A stretch of DNA of 37,999 nt from an uncultured Aquimarina sp. (GCA_937929895.1 CALFUO010000121.1:1-37999); one strand, 5' to 3'; positions 8,709 through 19,166 are shown, numbered from the stretch's first letter. Numbers and translations: made by a program. The notes: generated by a model not told the origin, from the letters alone.

Positions 8709-9986
8709 ATGTTCAACAAAAAAGTACTCAGCATCATTCTTGGAGGTGGACGTGGAACTCGATTAGAACCATTAACAAGTCATCGATCAAAACCAGCAGT
8801 ACCTATTGCTGGAAAATATAGATTAGTTGATATTCCCATATCAAACTGCATCAATAATGATCTGAAACGCATTTACGTATTAACACAATTCAATTCTGCA
8901 TCTTTAAATTCACATATCAAAAACACTTTTCAATTTAGCCATTTCAGCAATGCTTTTGTAGATATTTTAGCTGCAGAACAAACCCCGGATAACCAAACCT
9001 GGTTTCAAGGAACTGCAGATGCTGTAAGACAGTGTCAACATCATTTTCATAGACATGACTATGAGTATATTTTAATTCTTTCAGGAGATCAGTTATACAA
9101 TATGGATTTGGCGCAAATGGTTGAATCTCATGAAAAAAGTGGTGCTGAAATCACTGTAGCTACACAACCGGTAAAAGCAGAAGAGTGCCCTGCTTTTGGT
9201 ATTCTAAAAACTGATGATAATGACCTTATTACAAGCTTCACAGAAAAACCACCATTAGATAAATTAGAAGGTTGGAATTCGGAAGTATCTGACGAAATGA
9301 AATCTGAAGGAAGAGAGTATTTAGCCTCTATGGGTATTTATATCTTTAACAGAAAAACGCTAGATGAAGCCTTAACTGATACAAATACTATCGATTTTGG
9401 TCACGAAATTATTCCTGACGCCATAAAAGAAGGTAAAAAAGTATATGGTTACCAATACGAAGGGTACTGGGAAGACATAGGAACCATTAAATCTTTCTAT
9501 CATGCAAATTTAGCACTAACAGACGATATCCCGAAATTTAACTTATTTGACGCTACTAATAATATTTTAACGCGCCCTCGTATTCTTCCTCCAACTAAAA
9601 TTGATGTCACTTTAATGAAGAAGGCTTTAATCAGTGAAGGGTCGATAGTCGCAGCAAAAAATATAGAACACTCTGTAATAGGTATTCGTTCGCGTATTGG
9701 TAAAGGAACAGAAGTTAGAGACACCTACATTATGGGAGCTGACAAATACCAAACTTTAGATGAGATAGATACTTGTATTGCAGAAAACAGACCCTATATT
9801 GGGATTGGAGAAAATTGTAATATCTCTCTGGCAATCATAGAAAAAAACTGTAGAATAGGAAATAATGTAACTATAAAAGGGAGCGATAAATTAGAAGACA
9901 TTGAAACCGACACTTATGTCGTTAGAGATGGAATTATTGTAATAAAGAATAATGTTACCATTCCTCATAACACCGTTATCGGATAA
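8709..9986 (+). CDS. glgC: Glucose-1-phosphate adenylyltransferase
   Basis: 'SIILGGGRGTRLEPLTSHRSKPAVPIAGKYRLVDIPISNCINN' nucleotidyltransferase signature and left-handed beta-helix C-terminus; starts directly after glgA stop. Confidence 0.96.
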   Translation: MFNKKVLSIILGGGRGTRLEPLTSHRSKPAVPIAGKYRLVDIPISNCINNDLKRIYVLTQFNSASLNSHIKNTFQFSHFSNAFVDILAAEQTPDNQTWFQGTADAVRQCQHHFHRHDYEYILILSGDQLYNMDLAQMVESHEKSGAEITVATQPVKAEECPAFGILKTDDNDLITSFTEKPPLDKLEGWNSEVSDEMKSEGREYLASMGIYIFNRKTLDEALTDTNTIDFGHEIIPDAIKEGKKVYGYQYEGYWEDIGTIKSFYHANLALTDDIPKFNLFDATNNILTRPRILPPTKIDVTLMKKALISEGSIVAAKNIEHSVIGIRSRIGKGTEVRDTYIMGADKYQTLDEIDTCIAENRPYIGIGENCNISLAIIEKNCRIGNNVTIKGSDKLEDIETDTYVVRDGIIVIKNNVTIPHNTVIG

Positions 9987-10106
9987 TCCGATTTTCAATT
10001 TATTATTGACAAATTATTATTCAACTATCTTATTTAAAATAATCAATGGACAATAGTAATTTATCAATTAAAATTATTCAATAATAAATAATCAATTTAA
10101 AATTTA

Positions 10107-12014
10107 ATGAACCACGTTCAACCACACTCTTTATTTACAGACTTTGATATTTCACTATTCAAGAACGGATCTCATTATAATTTATTCGACAAATTCGGTT
10201 CTCATGTTATTGAAAAAGATGGTGTTTTAGGTACTTATTTTGCTGTTTGGGCTCCAAGTGCCCAAAGTGTGTCCGTAATCGGAAACTTTAATTACTGGGA
10301 AGGACACGAACACTATTTAAATGTTCGTTGGGATAGCTCTGGAATATGGGAGGGCTTTATTCCTAATATCGGACACGATGAAATATATAAGTATCGTATC
10401 ACTTCTCATAATAACGGAGTAGTTACAGAAAAAGCCGATCCTTACGGAAGAAAGTGCGAACGCCCACCATTAACAGCTTCAATAATTCAAAAACCATCGG
10501 AATACATTTGGAAAGATTCTAAATGGATGGGATACCGACAAGATAAGAATGGTTTAGATAAACCTTACTCTGTTTACGAAGTTCACTTAGAATCATGGAA
10601 AAAGAAAGAAGATAACGAACATTTAAGTTTTGGTGAACTAGCTTATCACTTGGTAGAACACGTAAAATCACTGAATTTTACACATGTCGAATTAATGCCT
10701 ATTATGGAATATCCGTACGATGCCTCTTGGGGATATCAAATAACAGGCTACTTTGCTCCTAGTTCTCGTTTTGGGAGTCCTGATGATTTAAAATATCTAA
10801 TCAATCAATTTCACTTAAATGATATTGGTGTCATCCTTGACTGGGTACCTTCTCATTTCCCCGAAGATAGCCATGGTTTAGGCTTCTTCGATGGATCTAA
10901 TTTATATGAACACCCTGATCGTAAAAAAGGATACCACCCCGATTGGAAAAGTTTAATCTTTAATTACGGAAGAAACGAAGTAAAAGCATTCTTAATTAGT
11001 AATGCTGTATACTGGATGCAAGAATTCCATGTAGATGCATTACGTATAGATGCTGTCGCTTCAATGCTATACTTAGATTATTCGCGAGAAGAAGGTGAAT
11101 GGGATGCTAACGAATTTGGTGGCAACGAAAACTTAGAGGCGATTGAATTTTTAAAAGCACTAAATAAAGAATTATATACTCGTTTTAACGGTATACAAAC
11201 TATAGCAGAAGAATCTACCGCCTATACAGGTGTTACCAACCCTGTCGATATTGGTGGACTAGGTTTTGGTATGAAATGGATGATGGGTTGGATGCACGAT
11301 ACCTTAGCGTATTTTTCTAAAGACCCTATTCACCGAAAATATCACCAAAACGATATCACTTTCAGTTTAGCTTACGCTTTCAGTGAAAACTTTATGTTAC
11401 CCTTATCACACGATGAAGTGGTATATGGTAAAAAGTCTTTGATCTATAAAATGTGTGGTGACGAATGGCAACGTTTTGCCAATTTACGAGCAATGCTTTC
11501 ATATATGTTCTTTCATCCAGGAACAAATTTATTATTCCAAGGAGCAGAATTTGGACAAACTGAAGAATGGAATTTTGCACAAAGTCTAGACTGGCATTTA
11601 TTAGAATTCGAACCACATCAAAAAATGATGCAATTCACCAGTCAATTGAATAAAGTATATATTGATGAACCTGCATTTTACGAAAAGGCTTTTAGTCACG
11701 AAGGTTTCGAATGGATTTCTTTAGATGATACTGAAAATTCTGTAATTGCATTTATACGAAAAGGACATAATCAAGAAAATGATATAGTTGTCGTATGTAA
11801 TTTCACCCCATCACCACGTGATAAATACCGTATTGGGGTAAACTCTGACAAAGATTTACAAGAAATTTTTAATTCTGACTTAACAGATTATTACGGAAGC
11901 GGGGTCAAAAATGCAGAGTTGATAAAAGTTGATAATCAAAATTCTCATGGTAAAAATTATAGTATAGAAATCACACTTCCCCCATTAGCAGTTGTGGCTT
12001 TTAAACATGTATAA
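10107..12014 (+). CDS. glgB: 1,4-alpha-glucan branching enzyme
   Basis: CBM48 'YFAVWAPSAQSVSVIGNFNYWEG' and GH13 motifs 'DALRIDAVASMLYLDYSREEGEW', 'LPLSHDEVVYGKKSL'. Confidence 0.96.
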   Translation: MNHVQPHSLFTDFDISLFKNGSHYNLFDKFGSHVIEKDGVLGTYFAVWAPSAQSVSVIGNFNYWEGHEHYLNVRWDSSGIWEGFIPNIGHDEIYKYRITSHNNGVVTEKADPYGRKCERPPLTASIIQKPSEYIWKDSKWMGYRQDKNGLDKPYSVYEVHLESWKKKEDNEHLSFGELAYHLVEHVKSLNFTHVELMPIMEYPYDASWGYQITGYFAPSSRFGSPDDLKYLINQFHLNDIGVILDWVPSHFPEDSHGLGFFDGSNLYEHPDRKKGYHPDWKSLIFNYGRNEVKAFLISNAVYWMQEFHVDALRIDAVASMLYLDYSREEGEWDANEFGGNENLEAIEFLKALNKELYTRFNGIQTIAEESTAYTGVTNPVDIGGLGFGMKWMMGWMHDTLAYFSKDPIHRKYHQNDITFSLAYAFSENFMLPLSHDEVVYGKKSLIYKMCGDEWQRFANLRAMLSYMFFHPGTNLLFQGAEFGQTEEWNFAQSLDWHLLEFEPHQKMMQFTSQLNKVYIDEPAFYEKAFSHEGFEWISLDDTENSVIAFIRKGHNQENDIVVVCNFTPSPRDKYRIGVNSDKDLQEIFNSDLTDYYGSGVKNAELIKVDNQNSHGKNYSIEITLPPLAVVAFKHV

Positions 12015-12093
12015 GTTAACTTTAATTTTTCATTGATCCAATTAGGATTATGCGTAATTTACAATAGACTAAACACTAACTAAATGTTCAATT

Positions 12094-14490
12094 ATGATTT
12101 TAAATGAACAAATACAACATAAAGGTAATCAATACCCTACACATGTAATTAAGCATGAAAGGGATAGAGAAACCTTTTATTTTTATACTCATAATAGAGT
12201 AATCCTTCAAGTAACTATACTTCGTGATAGTGTAGTGCGTTTTAGGTATACCACTACCAATAAATTCGGTGACGATTTTTCGTATGCACTCGTCGAAAAT
12301 ACGAATGTAGGTTACAATGCTTTAGACCTTACAGAAGAGGAAAATCGCTTTATAATCAAAACAAATAAAGTTCATGTAAAAATTAATAAAGCAGATCTTA
12401 AAGTAAGCATTCACTCGGCAGAAGACGATCATTTAATTTTAGGAGACGAACAAGGTTTCCACTGGGAAGATAGTTATGAACTTGGTGGTGATATAGTAAA
12501 AATGAGTAAACATTCTAAAGATGCAGAAAGTTTTTATGGCCTTGGAGACAAACCAACACACCTTAACCTAAAAGGAAAACGTTATGAAAATTGGGTAACT
12601 GATTCTTATGCTTTTGGACCTAATACCGATCCTATTTACAAAGCGATTCCTTTTTACGTGGGTGTACAAGGAAAAGAAGCTTATGGTATCTTTTTTGACA
12701 ATACGTTTAGAACATTTTTTGACTTCTGTCAAGAACGTAGACAAGTAACTAGTTTCTGGGCTTTAGGGGGAGAAATGAACTACTATTTTATTCATGGCCC
12801 TAAAGTAGAAGAAGTAGTAGAGAAATATACTCAGATGACCGGTGTACCCGAGTTACCACCTTTATGGTCCCTTGGTTTTCACCAGTGTAAATGGAGTTAT
12901 TACCCCGAATCTAAAGTAAAAGAGATTACCAATAAATTCCGCGAGTTGAGTATTCCTTGTGATGCGATCTATTTAGATATTGACTACATGGATGGTTTCC
13001 GCTGTTTTACTTGGGATAAAGAAAAATTCCCTGACCCGAAACGTATGATCGACGATTTGGCAGCAGACGGTTTTAAAACTGTTGTTATTATCGATCCTGG
13101 AATAAAAATCGACTATGATTACGAGGTCTTTGTAGAAGGAATCGAAAATGATTATTTCTGTAAACGAGCTGATGGTCCTTACATGAAAGGTAAAGTATGG
13201 CCCGGAGAATGCTATTTCCCCGATTACACGAGACCCGATGTAAGAGAATGGTGGGCTGGGTTATTTAAAGGGCTTATCGAAGAAGTAGGTGTTAACGGTG
13301 TTTGGAATGATATGAACGAACCTGCTGTAATGGATGTACCTGGAAAATCTTTCCCAGACGATGTACGTTTCGATTACGATGGTCATCCATGTAGTCATCG
13401 AAAAGCACATAACATCTATGGTATGCAAATGGCTAAAGCCACTTACGAAGGTGTTAAAATGCATGCCTACCCTAATCGTCCATTTGTAATTACGCGTGCA
13501 GCCTACTCTGGTACACAACGCTATACGAGTACTTGGATGGGAGACAATATTGCAAACTGGGAACACCTAGTCGTTGCTAACAGACAAATTCAACGTATGG
13601 CAATGTCTGGTTACTCGTTTGCTGGTACAGATATCGGTGGTTTTGCAGAACAACCGCAAGGCGAATTATTTGCTCGTTGGATTCAGCTAGGTATTTTCCA
13701 TCCTTTTTTTAGAGTACACTCTAGTGGAGACCACGGAGAACAAGAACCTTGGTCGTTCGGCGATGAAATCACGAATATCTGTAGAAAATTCATTGAAATT
13801 AGATATCAATTATTACCTTATATCTACTCGGTGTTCTGGAAATATATTGCCCACGGGACACCTATGTTAAAATCCTTGGTAATGTATGATCAAGAAGATG
13901 TACAAACACATTATCGTACTGATGAATTTATTTTCGGTGACAAAATTTTAACATGTCCTATTAACGAACCTAATGCTAAAGGTAGACGTTTATATATCCC
14001 TAAGGGAATTTGGTTCGATTACTGGTCAAATTCGGTTTACAAAGGAGGAAAAGAATATTGGGTAGATGCCGATATCGACAGTATGCCAATTTTTGTGAAA
14101 TCTGGGGCTATTATCCCTAAATTCCCTGTACAACAATTTGTCGGTGAAAAAGAAATTACAGAATTGACCTTAGAGTGTTACTATGTAGATGGAGAAGAAA
14201 GATCTTTTATTTATGAAGATGAAGGTGATGGATACGGATATAATAAAGGAGAGTACAGTAAAAGAGACTTTGTTTTTGTAGGTAAAGGAGACGAAATTAT
14301 TCTTCGTCAACACAAAAACGGCAAATTTAAGACCAGTTATGAAACTTTCAAGATTTGTTTAGTTGGTGCTCCTTTTAATATTTCGACCGTAGAGGTAGAC
14401 AATAAAGTTGTTGATTTAGATATGACTTACGAAAATGGTATTGCATGCTTTGTTATCGATAAGAATTTTGGTGAATTACATTTGAAGTAA
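12094..14490 (+). CDS. Glycoside hydrolase family 31 alpha-glucosidase
   Basis: GH31 motif 'GVWNDMNEPAVMD', 'FYGLGDKPTHLNLKGKRYENW', 'RPFVITRAAYSGTQRYTSTWMGDN'. Confidence 0.95.
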   Translation: MILNEQIQHKGNQYPTHVIKHERDRETFYFYTHNRVILQVTILRDSVVRFRYTTTNKFGDDFSYALVENTNVGYNALDLTEEENRFIIKTNKVHVKINKADLKVSIHSAEDDHLILGDEQGFHWEDSYELGGDIVKMSKHSKDAESFYGLGDKPTHLNLKGKRYENWVTDSYAFGPNTDPIYKAIPFYVGVQGKEAYGIFFDNTFRTFFDFCQERRQVTSFWALGGEMNYYFIHGPKVEEVVEKYTQMTGVPELPPLWSLGFHQCKWSYYPESKVKEITNKFRELSIPCDAIYLDIDYMDGFRCFTWDKEKFPDPKRMIDDLAADGFKTVVIIDPGIKIDYDYEVFVEGIENDYFCKRADGPYMKGKVWPGECYFPDYTRPDVREWWAGLFKGLIEEVGVNGVWNDMNEPAVMDVPGKSFPDDVRFDYDGHPCSHRKAHNIYGMQMAKATYEGVKMHAYPNRPFVITRAAYSGTQRYTSTWMGDNIANWEHLVVANRQIQRMAMSGYSFAGTDIGGFAEQPQGELFARWIQLGIFHPFFRVHSSGDHGEQEPWSFGDEITNICRKFIEIRYQLLPYIYSVFWKYIAHGTPMLKSLVMYDQEDVQTHYRTDEFIFGDKILTCPINEPNAKGRRLYIPKGIWFDYWSNSVYKGGKEYWVDADIDSMPIFVKSGAIIPKFPVQQFVGEKEITELTLECYYVDGEERSFIYEDEGDGYGYNKGEYSKRDFVFVGKGDEIILRQHKNGKFKTSYETFKICLVGAPFNISTVEVDNKVVDLDMTYENGIACFVIDKNFGELHLK

Positions 14491-14495
14491 AATTA

Positions 14496-14657
14496 ATACC
14501 ATTTCCTAATTGAATTTACCGAATTAAAAAGCGCTTTTTAAAATTTTACTTCAACCTAAAAAACTACTGTAGCTACTGTTATGCTAATTTTTTATGATTT
14601 GTAAAATTCCAAAAATCATCTTTTTCTTTTAAGGTAAATTCAAATAAGAACTGGTAT
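14496..14657. repeat. MITE-like palindromic intergenic element with imperfect terminal inverted repeats
   Basis: Left end ATACCATTTCCTAATTGAATTTACC (14496-14520) is the reverse complement of 14633-14657 at 22/25 positions; 14582-14657 recurs at 22752-22827 with one mismatch. Confidence 0.75.
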
Positions 14658-14674
14658 AACAAATCATATAAATC

Positions 14675-14708
14675 AAAAAAGACCTTATTTTAGAATAAGG
14701 TCTTTTTT
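14675..14708. terminator. Bidirectional terminator between GH31 and sulfatase genes
   Basis: AAAAAAGACCTTATT-TTAG-AATAAGGTCTTTTTT perfect 15-bp stem between convergent genes. Confidence 0.9.
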
Positions 14709-14772
14709 GATGCTCATTAACAGTTAAATGAAACATCCTTTAGACTTATACAGGGCATAAGATTCAAATTAT

Positions 14773-16551
14773 CTATTTCACATATACATAATACGCAGGG
14801 AATGACCCATCAATAGTTTGAAAAGTGGCTGACATTTCGAAATCTCCTTTTCTTATTTTTACATCAAAATCGATAGAGGTATCATTTGGACTAACCTCTT
14901 TAGTATATACTTGATCGCCTATTATTAAAGTAGCCTTTGTTGCTTTTAAGTTTTTCCCTTCCCAAAAGTCAGAACATCCTTTACAATATGGAGCTACAGC
15001 AGGTGTAGTTTGGTTGATCTTTAAATTTGATTCTCTTGGCCACCTTCTTAAAGACACTACATAATTCTTTTTACCACAATTTTTTAAAGACCATTCTCCT
15101 TCATAATCAATCCCTTTACGTACATAATTTTGATTGTACGGGATTTGCGTTTTTACATTATACATTTCTGGGTTTCTAGGATGCTGGTCATGTACTGATA
15201 GGTAAACGTTCTCTTCTTTCTTAGTATCTAAAATGATACGCTCATAATTCAAATTCTCTGCGTCCAAGGTTTTCCACCACTCGTTATAAAATTCTCTTAA
15301 CTCTTTTGTTTTTTCTGGATACTTTGTAGCAATATCGTTAGACTGTCCTTTATCCTCTTTAAGGTTGAAAAGTTTTTTTCCTACCAAACGCCAATCTCCT
15401 TGCATTACGGCAAATTGCTTTTCATAGACCAACTTATCCATACGTTGCGTATCCACAACTTCAATTCTTGTATCTAAATCTGTATTCTCATTTTCAAAAA
15501 TTAAATCCGAAATATCTTTTCCATCTATTTTCTTTGGAGACTTTAAGCCACAAAGACTAGACAAAGTTGGTAGTATATCTCTAACCACTGTTAACGAATT
15601 GATATCCTTTCCTTTTGTCAAATTCTTCTTTGGCCAGTGTAAAAAGAAAGGTACTCTATGCCCCCCTTCGTATTGCGAACTTTTCTTCCCTTGCATCCCT
15701 GCATTAAAACCTAACTTCTTCTTACCTCCATATCCATAGGAAGTACCATTATCTGTCATGTAAATAAAAATAGTATTCTCGGAAAGGTTATGTTCCTTTA
15801 AATAGCCTCTCAATTTTGCTATATTTTCATCCACGTTAGTAATCATTCCATAAAAATTAGCTGCTGGAATTTCTTTACCCTCTAGATGCTCGTACATCGC
15901 TCTATATTTCTCAGCGACATTTAAGGGGCCATGTGGTGCATTTGTCGCTACATAACAAAAGAAAGGCTTTCCTTCTTTTTTAGAAGCATCTATAAAATTA
16001 ATAGCCTCTTCAAAAAACACATCTGTACAATAGCCTTTATATTTTTTCGGAACTCCATTCGCTAAATAGGTGTCATCAAAATAATCATTCAACCAAAAAT
16101 CTGGAGATTGACCAATCCCTCCTGCTCCATGAACAACAGCAGTATCGAACCCTCTGTCTTGTGGTCTAAATGGATAGTTATCTCCTAGATGCCATTTTCC
16201 AAAAATACCCGTAGTATAACCGCCTTTTTTAAAAGTATCGGCTATAGTTGGTACTCCTTTCTTCAATAAACTTCTCGATTTTACTGTATGCCATACCTTT
16301 GTTTTGTTACAGTGAATACCTGTCATTAACATAGATCGTGTAGGTGCACAAGTCGTCCCTACATGAAAGTTTGTAAATCGAATACTTTCTGCATGTAACT
16401 TATCTAAGTTTGGTGTTTTTATCCATGGGTTTCCATGTGCTGCAAGATCACCATATCCCTGATCATCTGTCATGACTAAAACGACATTTGGTTGTTGTGC
16501 AACTATAAAATTTGAAAGAAGAATGAATAAAGAGAATACTATTTTTTTCAA
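14773..16551 (-). CDS. Sulfatase (arylsulfatase-like)
   Basis: 'PNVVLVMTDDQGYGDLAAHGNPWIKTPNLDKL' and sulfatase active-site motif 'CAPTRSMLMTG' (C-x-P/A-x-R type); signal peptide. Confidence 0.94.
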   Translation of the reverse strand: MKKIVFSLFILLSNFIVAQQPNVVLVMTDDQGYGDLAAHGNPWIKTPNLDKLHAESIRFTNFHVGTTCAPTRSMLMTGIHCNKTKVWHTVKSRSLLKKGVPTIADTFKKGGYTTGIFGKWHLGDNYPFRPQDRGFDTAVVHGAGGIGQSPDFWLNDYFDDTYLANGVPKKYKGYCTDVFFEEAINFIDASKKEGKPFFCYVATNAPHGPLNVAEKYRAMYEHLEGKEIPAANFYGMITNVDENIAKLRGYLKEHNLSENTIFIYMTDNGTSYGYGGKKKLGFNAGMQGKKSSQYEGGHRVPFFLHWPKKNLTKGKDINSLTVVRDILPTLSSLCGLKSPKKIDGKDISDLIFENENTDLDTRIEVVDTQRMDKLVYEKQFAVMQGDWRLVGKKLFNLKEDKGQSNDIATKYPEKTKELREFYNEWWKTLDAENLNYERIILDTKKEENVYLSVHDQHPRNPEMYNVKTQIPYNQNYVRKGIDYEGEWSLKNCGKKNYVVSLRRWPRESNLKINQTTPAVAPYCKGCSDFWEGKNLKATKATLIIGDQVYTKEVSPNDTSIDFDVKIRKGDFEMSATFQTIDGSFPAYYVYVK

Positions 16552-16832
16552 AATAAAATTTTTAAATAAATGGGTTCTATAATCAAAGATACTTTTTAAT
16601 ATCTAAAAGAGATTTGACAAAAATATATGGATTTTAACAATTTTAAAAGCACTTCTAATGTTATATCTAATTATGGGATAACATCAATAATATCTATAAA
16701 ATAGATCGCAATCATACGAAACTTTCGGATACTAGTAAAAATAGATCTAGAATTTAAATCACCTAATGAAACTATAAATTATCTATCTCTTTGCGATAAA
16801 AAACGAAACGGACCAGGCAATTTATAGTTCCT

Positions 16833-17903
16833 TTAATAATCAAATTGACTATTCTCATTATGATTTAGATAGGTTTTCTTTACAAAATCGAAACCTGTTT
16901 CTAGAATTTCGCCCATCGTATTACATTTTTTAAATTTTGTATTGTAAGTAAAATTGAACAAATCACTCTTTAATCGCTCTATTTTTTCTGGACTCGAAAT
17001 AACGTCTTTCTTCATACAATCAATCAAACGTTCAGTTCTCTTATAGGTATTTAAGATCCTTCTTGCTAAAATCGAACGTTCTTCTTTTTGATACTGATGT
17101 ACAGAAGATAGATCTAAACGATCTTGAACTAACTTTACCATTTCCAGATTATCACTAAAAAATTGAGGCTGATAGACTTTTAATTTACCTTCGTACGACT
17201 GCTGATCGAAATCTATTGCCCTTATTTTATATTCGACATGATCGAAATCATGTGTTGGAATAATCACATAATTATACGCACGCATATCGCCTAAAAGCCT
17301 TAATTGACAGCGTTCATTAAATTTCACAAATTCTTTTGCAATCTGAGCTTTAGACTGGTTATCTAAGTTCGGAAGGTATTTTTCGATGAACAAATCTCCT
17401 GGAATACCTACAATATGTGCTTCAATCAAAGTATTTCCGAATAACAGAAAATTAATACGGTGAGGAGAAAATATATGCTCTAATTCTAAACCATATACAC
17501 GAGACGCATCTGTCTTTTTTACATAGAAATACGTAAAGTTATCATTTAGTATGTTTCTAATTTTTATTCTAAAAGGCTTCGAGTTCCCAAACGTACAAAA
17601 GTCAATAGCATCAATACTTAAAAACTCTGATGTATCCGAATTACCATCGGAGTGTAAAATAGTGTATACTTGCTTTAGACTCTCATCTATCTCTCGCCTT
17701 TCGTGCTCTTCGTAGTATACACTAACCCACAAAGTATCATTCTCATCTTGATCTAATACCGGAACGCACCCTGAAAACCGTAACAAATCGTCGTAAAATA
17801 CATGGATCTTTAAAGCCCTACTATACTTTTTTAGGTACTTTTGTAAACTTTCATTTACAGGAAATGCAGGCTTCTTTTTAGATAACAAACGTTCTTTCTC
17901 CAT
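16833..17903 (-). CDS. Conserved hypothetical protein with possible kinase-like (APH/HipA-type) fold
   Basis: 356 aa; 'LLGDMRAYNYVIIP...IRAIDFDQQSYEGK' resembles a GDxxxxNxxx...xDFD catalytic/metal-binding arrangement. Confidence 0.6.
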   Translation of the reverse strand: MEKERLLSKKKPAFPVNESLQKYLKKYSRALKIHVFYDDLLRFSGCVPVLDQDENDTLWVSVYYEEHERREIDESLKQVYTILHSDGNSDTSEFLSIDAIDFCTFGNSKPFRIKIRNILNDNFTYFYVKKTDASRVYGLELEHIFSPHRINFLLFGNTLIEAHIVGIPGDLFIEKYLPNLDNQSKAQIAKEFVKFNERCQLRLLGDMRAYNYVIIPTHDFDHVEYKIRAIDFDQQSYEGKLKVYQPQFFSDNLEMVKLVQDRLDLSSVHQYQKEERSILARRILNTYKRTERLIDCMKKDVISSPEKIERLKSDLFNFTYNTKFKKCNTMGEILETGFDFVKKTYLNHNENSQFDY

Positions 17904-18031
17904 AGTAACAAATATAAGATCTTTCTAAACCAATTGCGTTTTAACGATTCATTTTTACATTTTATCTATTCTAAATCTGTTAAAGTTTAAGAATTTACTT
18001 AATTTTATATCCCCCAACAAAAAAACCTAAC

Positions 18032-19054
18032 ATGAGAATTGTAACTACATTTACTCTACTTTTTATTACTACATTTTAGTCTAAAAGCACAGGAGGGTAT
18101 TCCATTTTCCAAGACTATTTAACTAGTAGTTGGTATTTATTACACCCTGGATACGCTGGTGCAGCCTTAACGGATCAAGTTCGTATTACTGGAAGAACCC
18201 AATGGTTCGATGTAAATGATGCTCCTACCCTGTTTACGGTAAGCTACAATCGTAGGTTAAATAAAAAAGTAGGTGTTGGTGGTATTGCCTTTACGGATAC
18301 TAACGGAAATTTTAGCCAAAGTGGTTTTTACGGAACTTTTGCATACCATCTAAACCTTAGTCATAGAGACATCGAATTAAACCAGTTATCGTTCGGGTTA
18401 AATATACAGGCATTGCAAAGACGTATAGACGAAAGAAGATTAACGAATCCGAATTTAATTGATCCTGCGATACAAGGACAAGTACTAAATGATGTATCTT
18501 TTAATAGTGATTTTGGTATTTCTTATTTTAAACAAAACTTCTTTGTTTCTGCCAGTTTAAAGAATATTCTCCCTATCAATAGAGATAATCTTTTACTAGA
18601 CGGAGGTATCGAACCCGACAACCAAACAAGACTTTTATTTACAGCAGGAAATACATTTACTTTTAAAAACACACCTTTTAGCTTAGAACCGTCTATTAGT
18701 TACTTTAATATTCTAAGTATTACTGACCAACAAGCCGATTTTAATTTAAAAGGTTATTACGACATGCGAGAAGATTTTCGTTTTTGGCTAGGAGGGTCTT
18801 TTCGTGTTAATATTGACGGAGTTCGGTTTTCTATTGACAATCAATCGACTAGCACACAAATATCACAAATGGGTAGTGGTTTTATAGGCTTTAACTATGC
18901 TAATTTTATTTTCGCGTATACCTATACGAGTCAACTGAATGAGATTAATTTCTCTAGTAGTGGTTTTCATCAAGTTACTTTAGGTTATAATATTCCTGAT
19001 ACTAAAAATTTAAGAAACGGAAAACGTTCTTGTAATTGTCCTAGTTTTCAATAG
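18032..19054 (+). pseudogene. PorP/SprF family type IX secretion membrane protein, disrupted near the signal-peptide junction
   Basis: From 18107 frame reads FQDYLTSSWYLLHPGYAGAALTDQVRITGRTQW... to 19054 (PorP/SprF). The start MRIVTTFTLLFITTF is followed by an in-frame TAG at 18077; the expected SLKAQEGIPFS lies in another frame (18078-18109). Confidence 0.75.
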
Positions 19055-19076
19055 GAAGCTCTAGGATATGAGCCGT

Positions 19077-19151
19077 AAGCTGTAAGCTCTAATAAAATTT
19101 CTTAATGTTTCATAAAATAGCTTAAAGCCTATAGCTAATGGCTTACAGCTT
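19077..19151. repeat. REP-like intergenic palindromic element
   Basis: AAGCTGTAAGC (19077-19087) and GCTTACAGCTT (19141-19151) are perfect inverted repeats; the region is rich in 'AGCTnTAAGCT'-type repeats. Confidence 0.6.
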
Positions 19152-19166
19152 TTTTACTTTTGTATC

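Noticed and set aside
9500-9724. 74-aa antisense ORF in the track
   Set aside because: Antisense to glgC; no family resemblance.
13261-13566. 101-aa antisense ORF in the track
   Set aside because: Fully antisense to the GH31 gene, low-complexity composition, no recognisable domain.
16768-16831. GAAACTATAAATT...AATTTATAGTTCC inverted repeat next to the 16833 gene stop
   Set aside because: Long AT-rich spacer and one mismatch; possibly a weak terminator, not strong enough to call.
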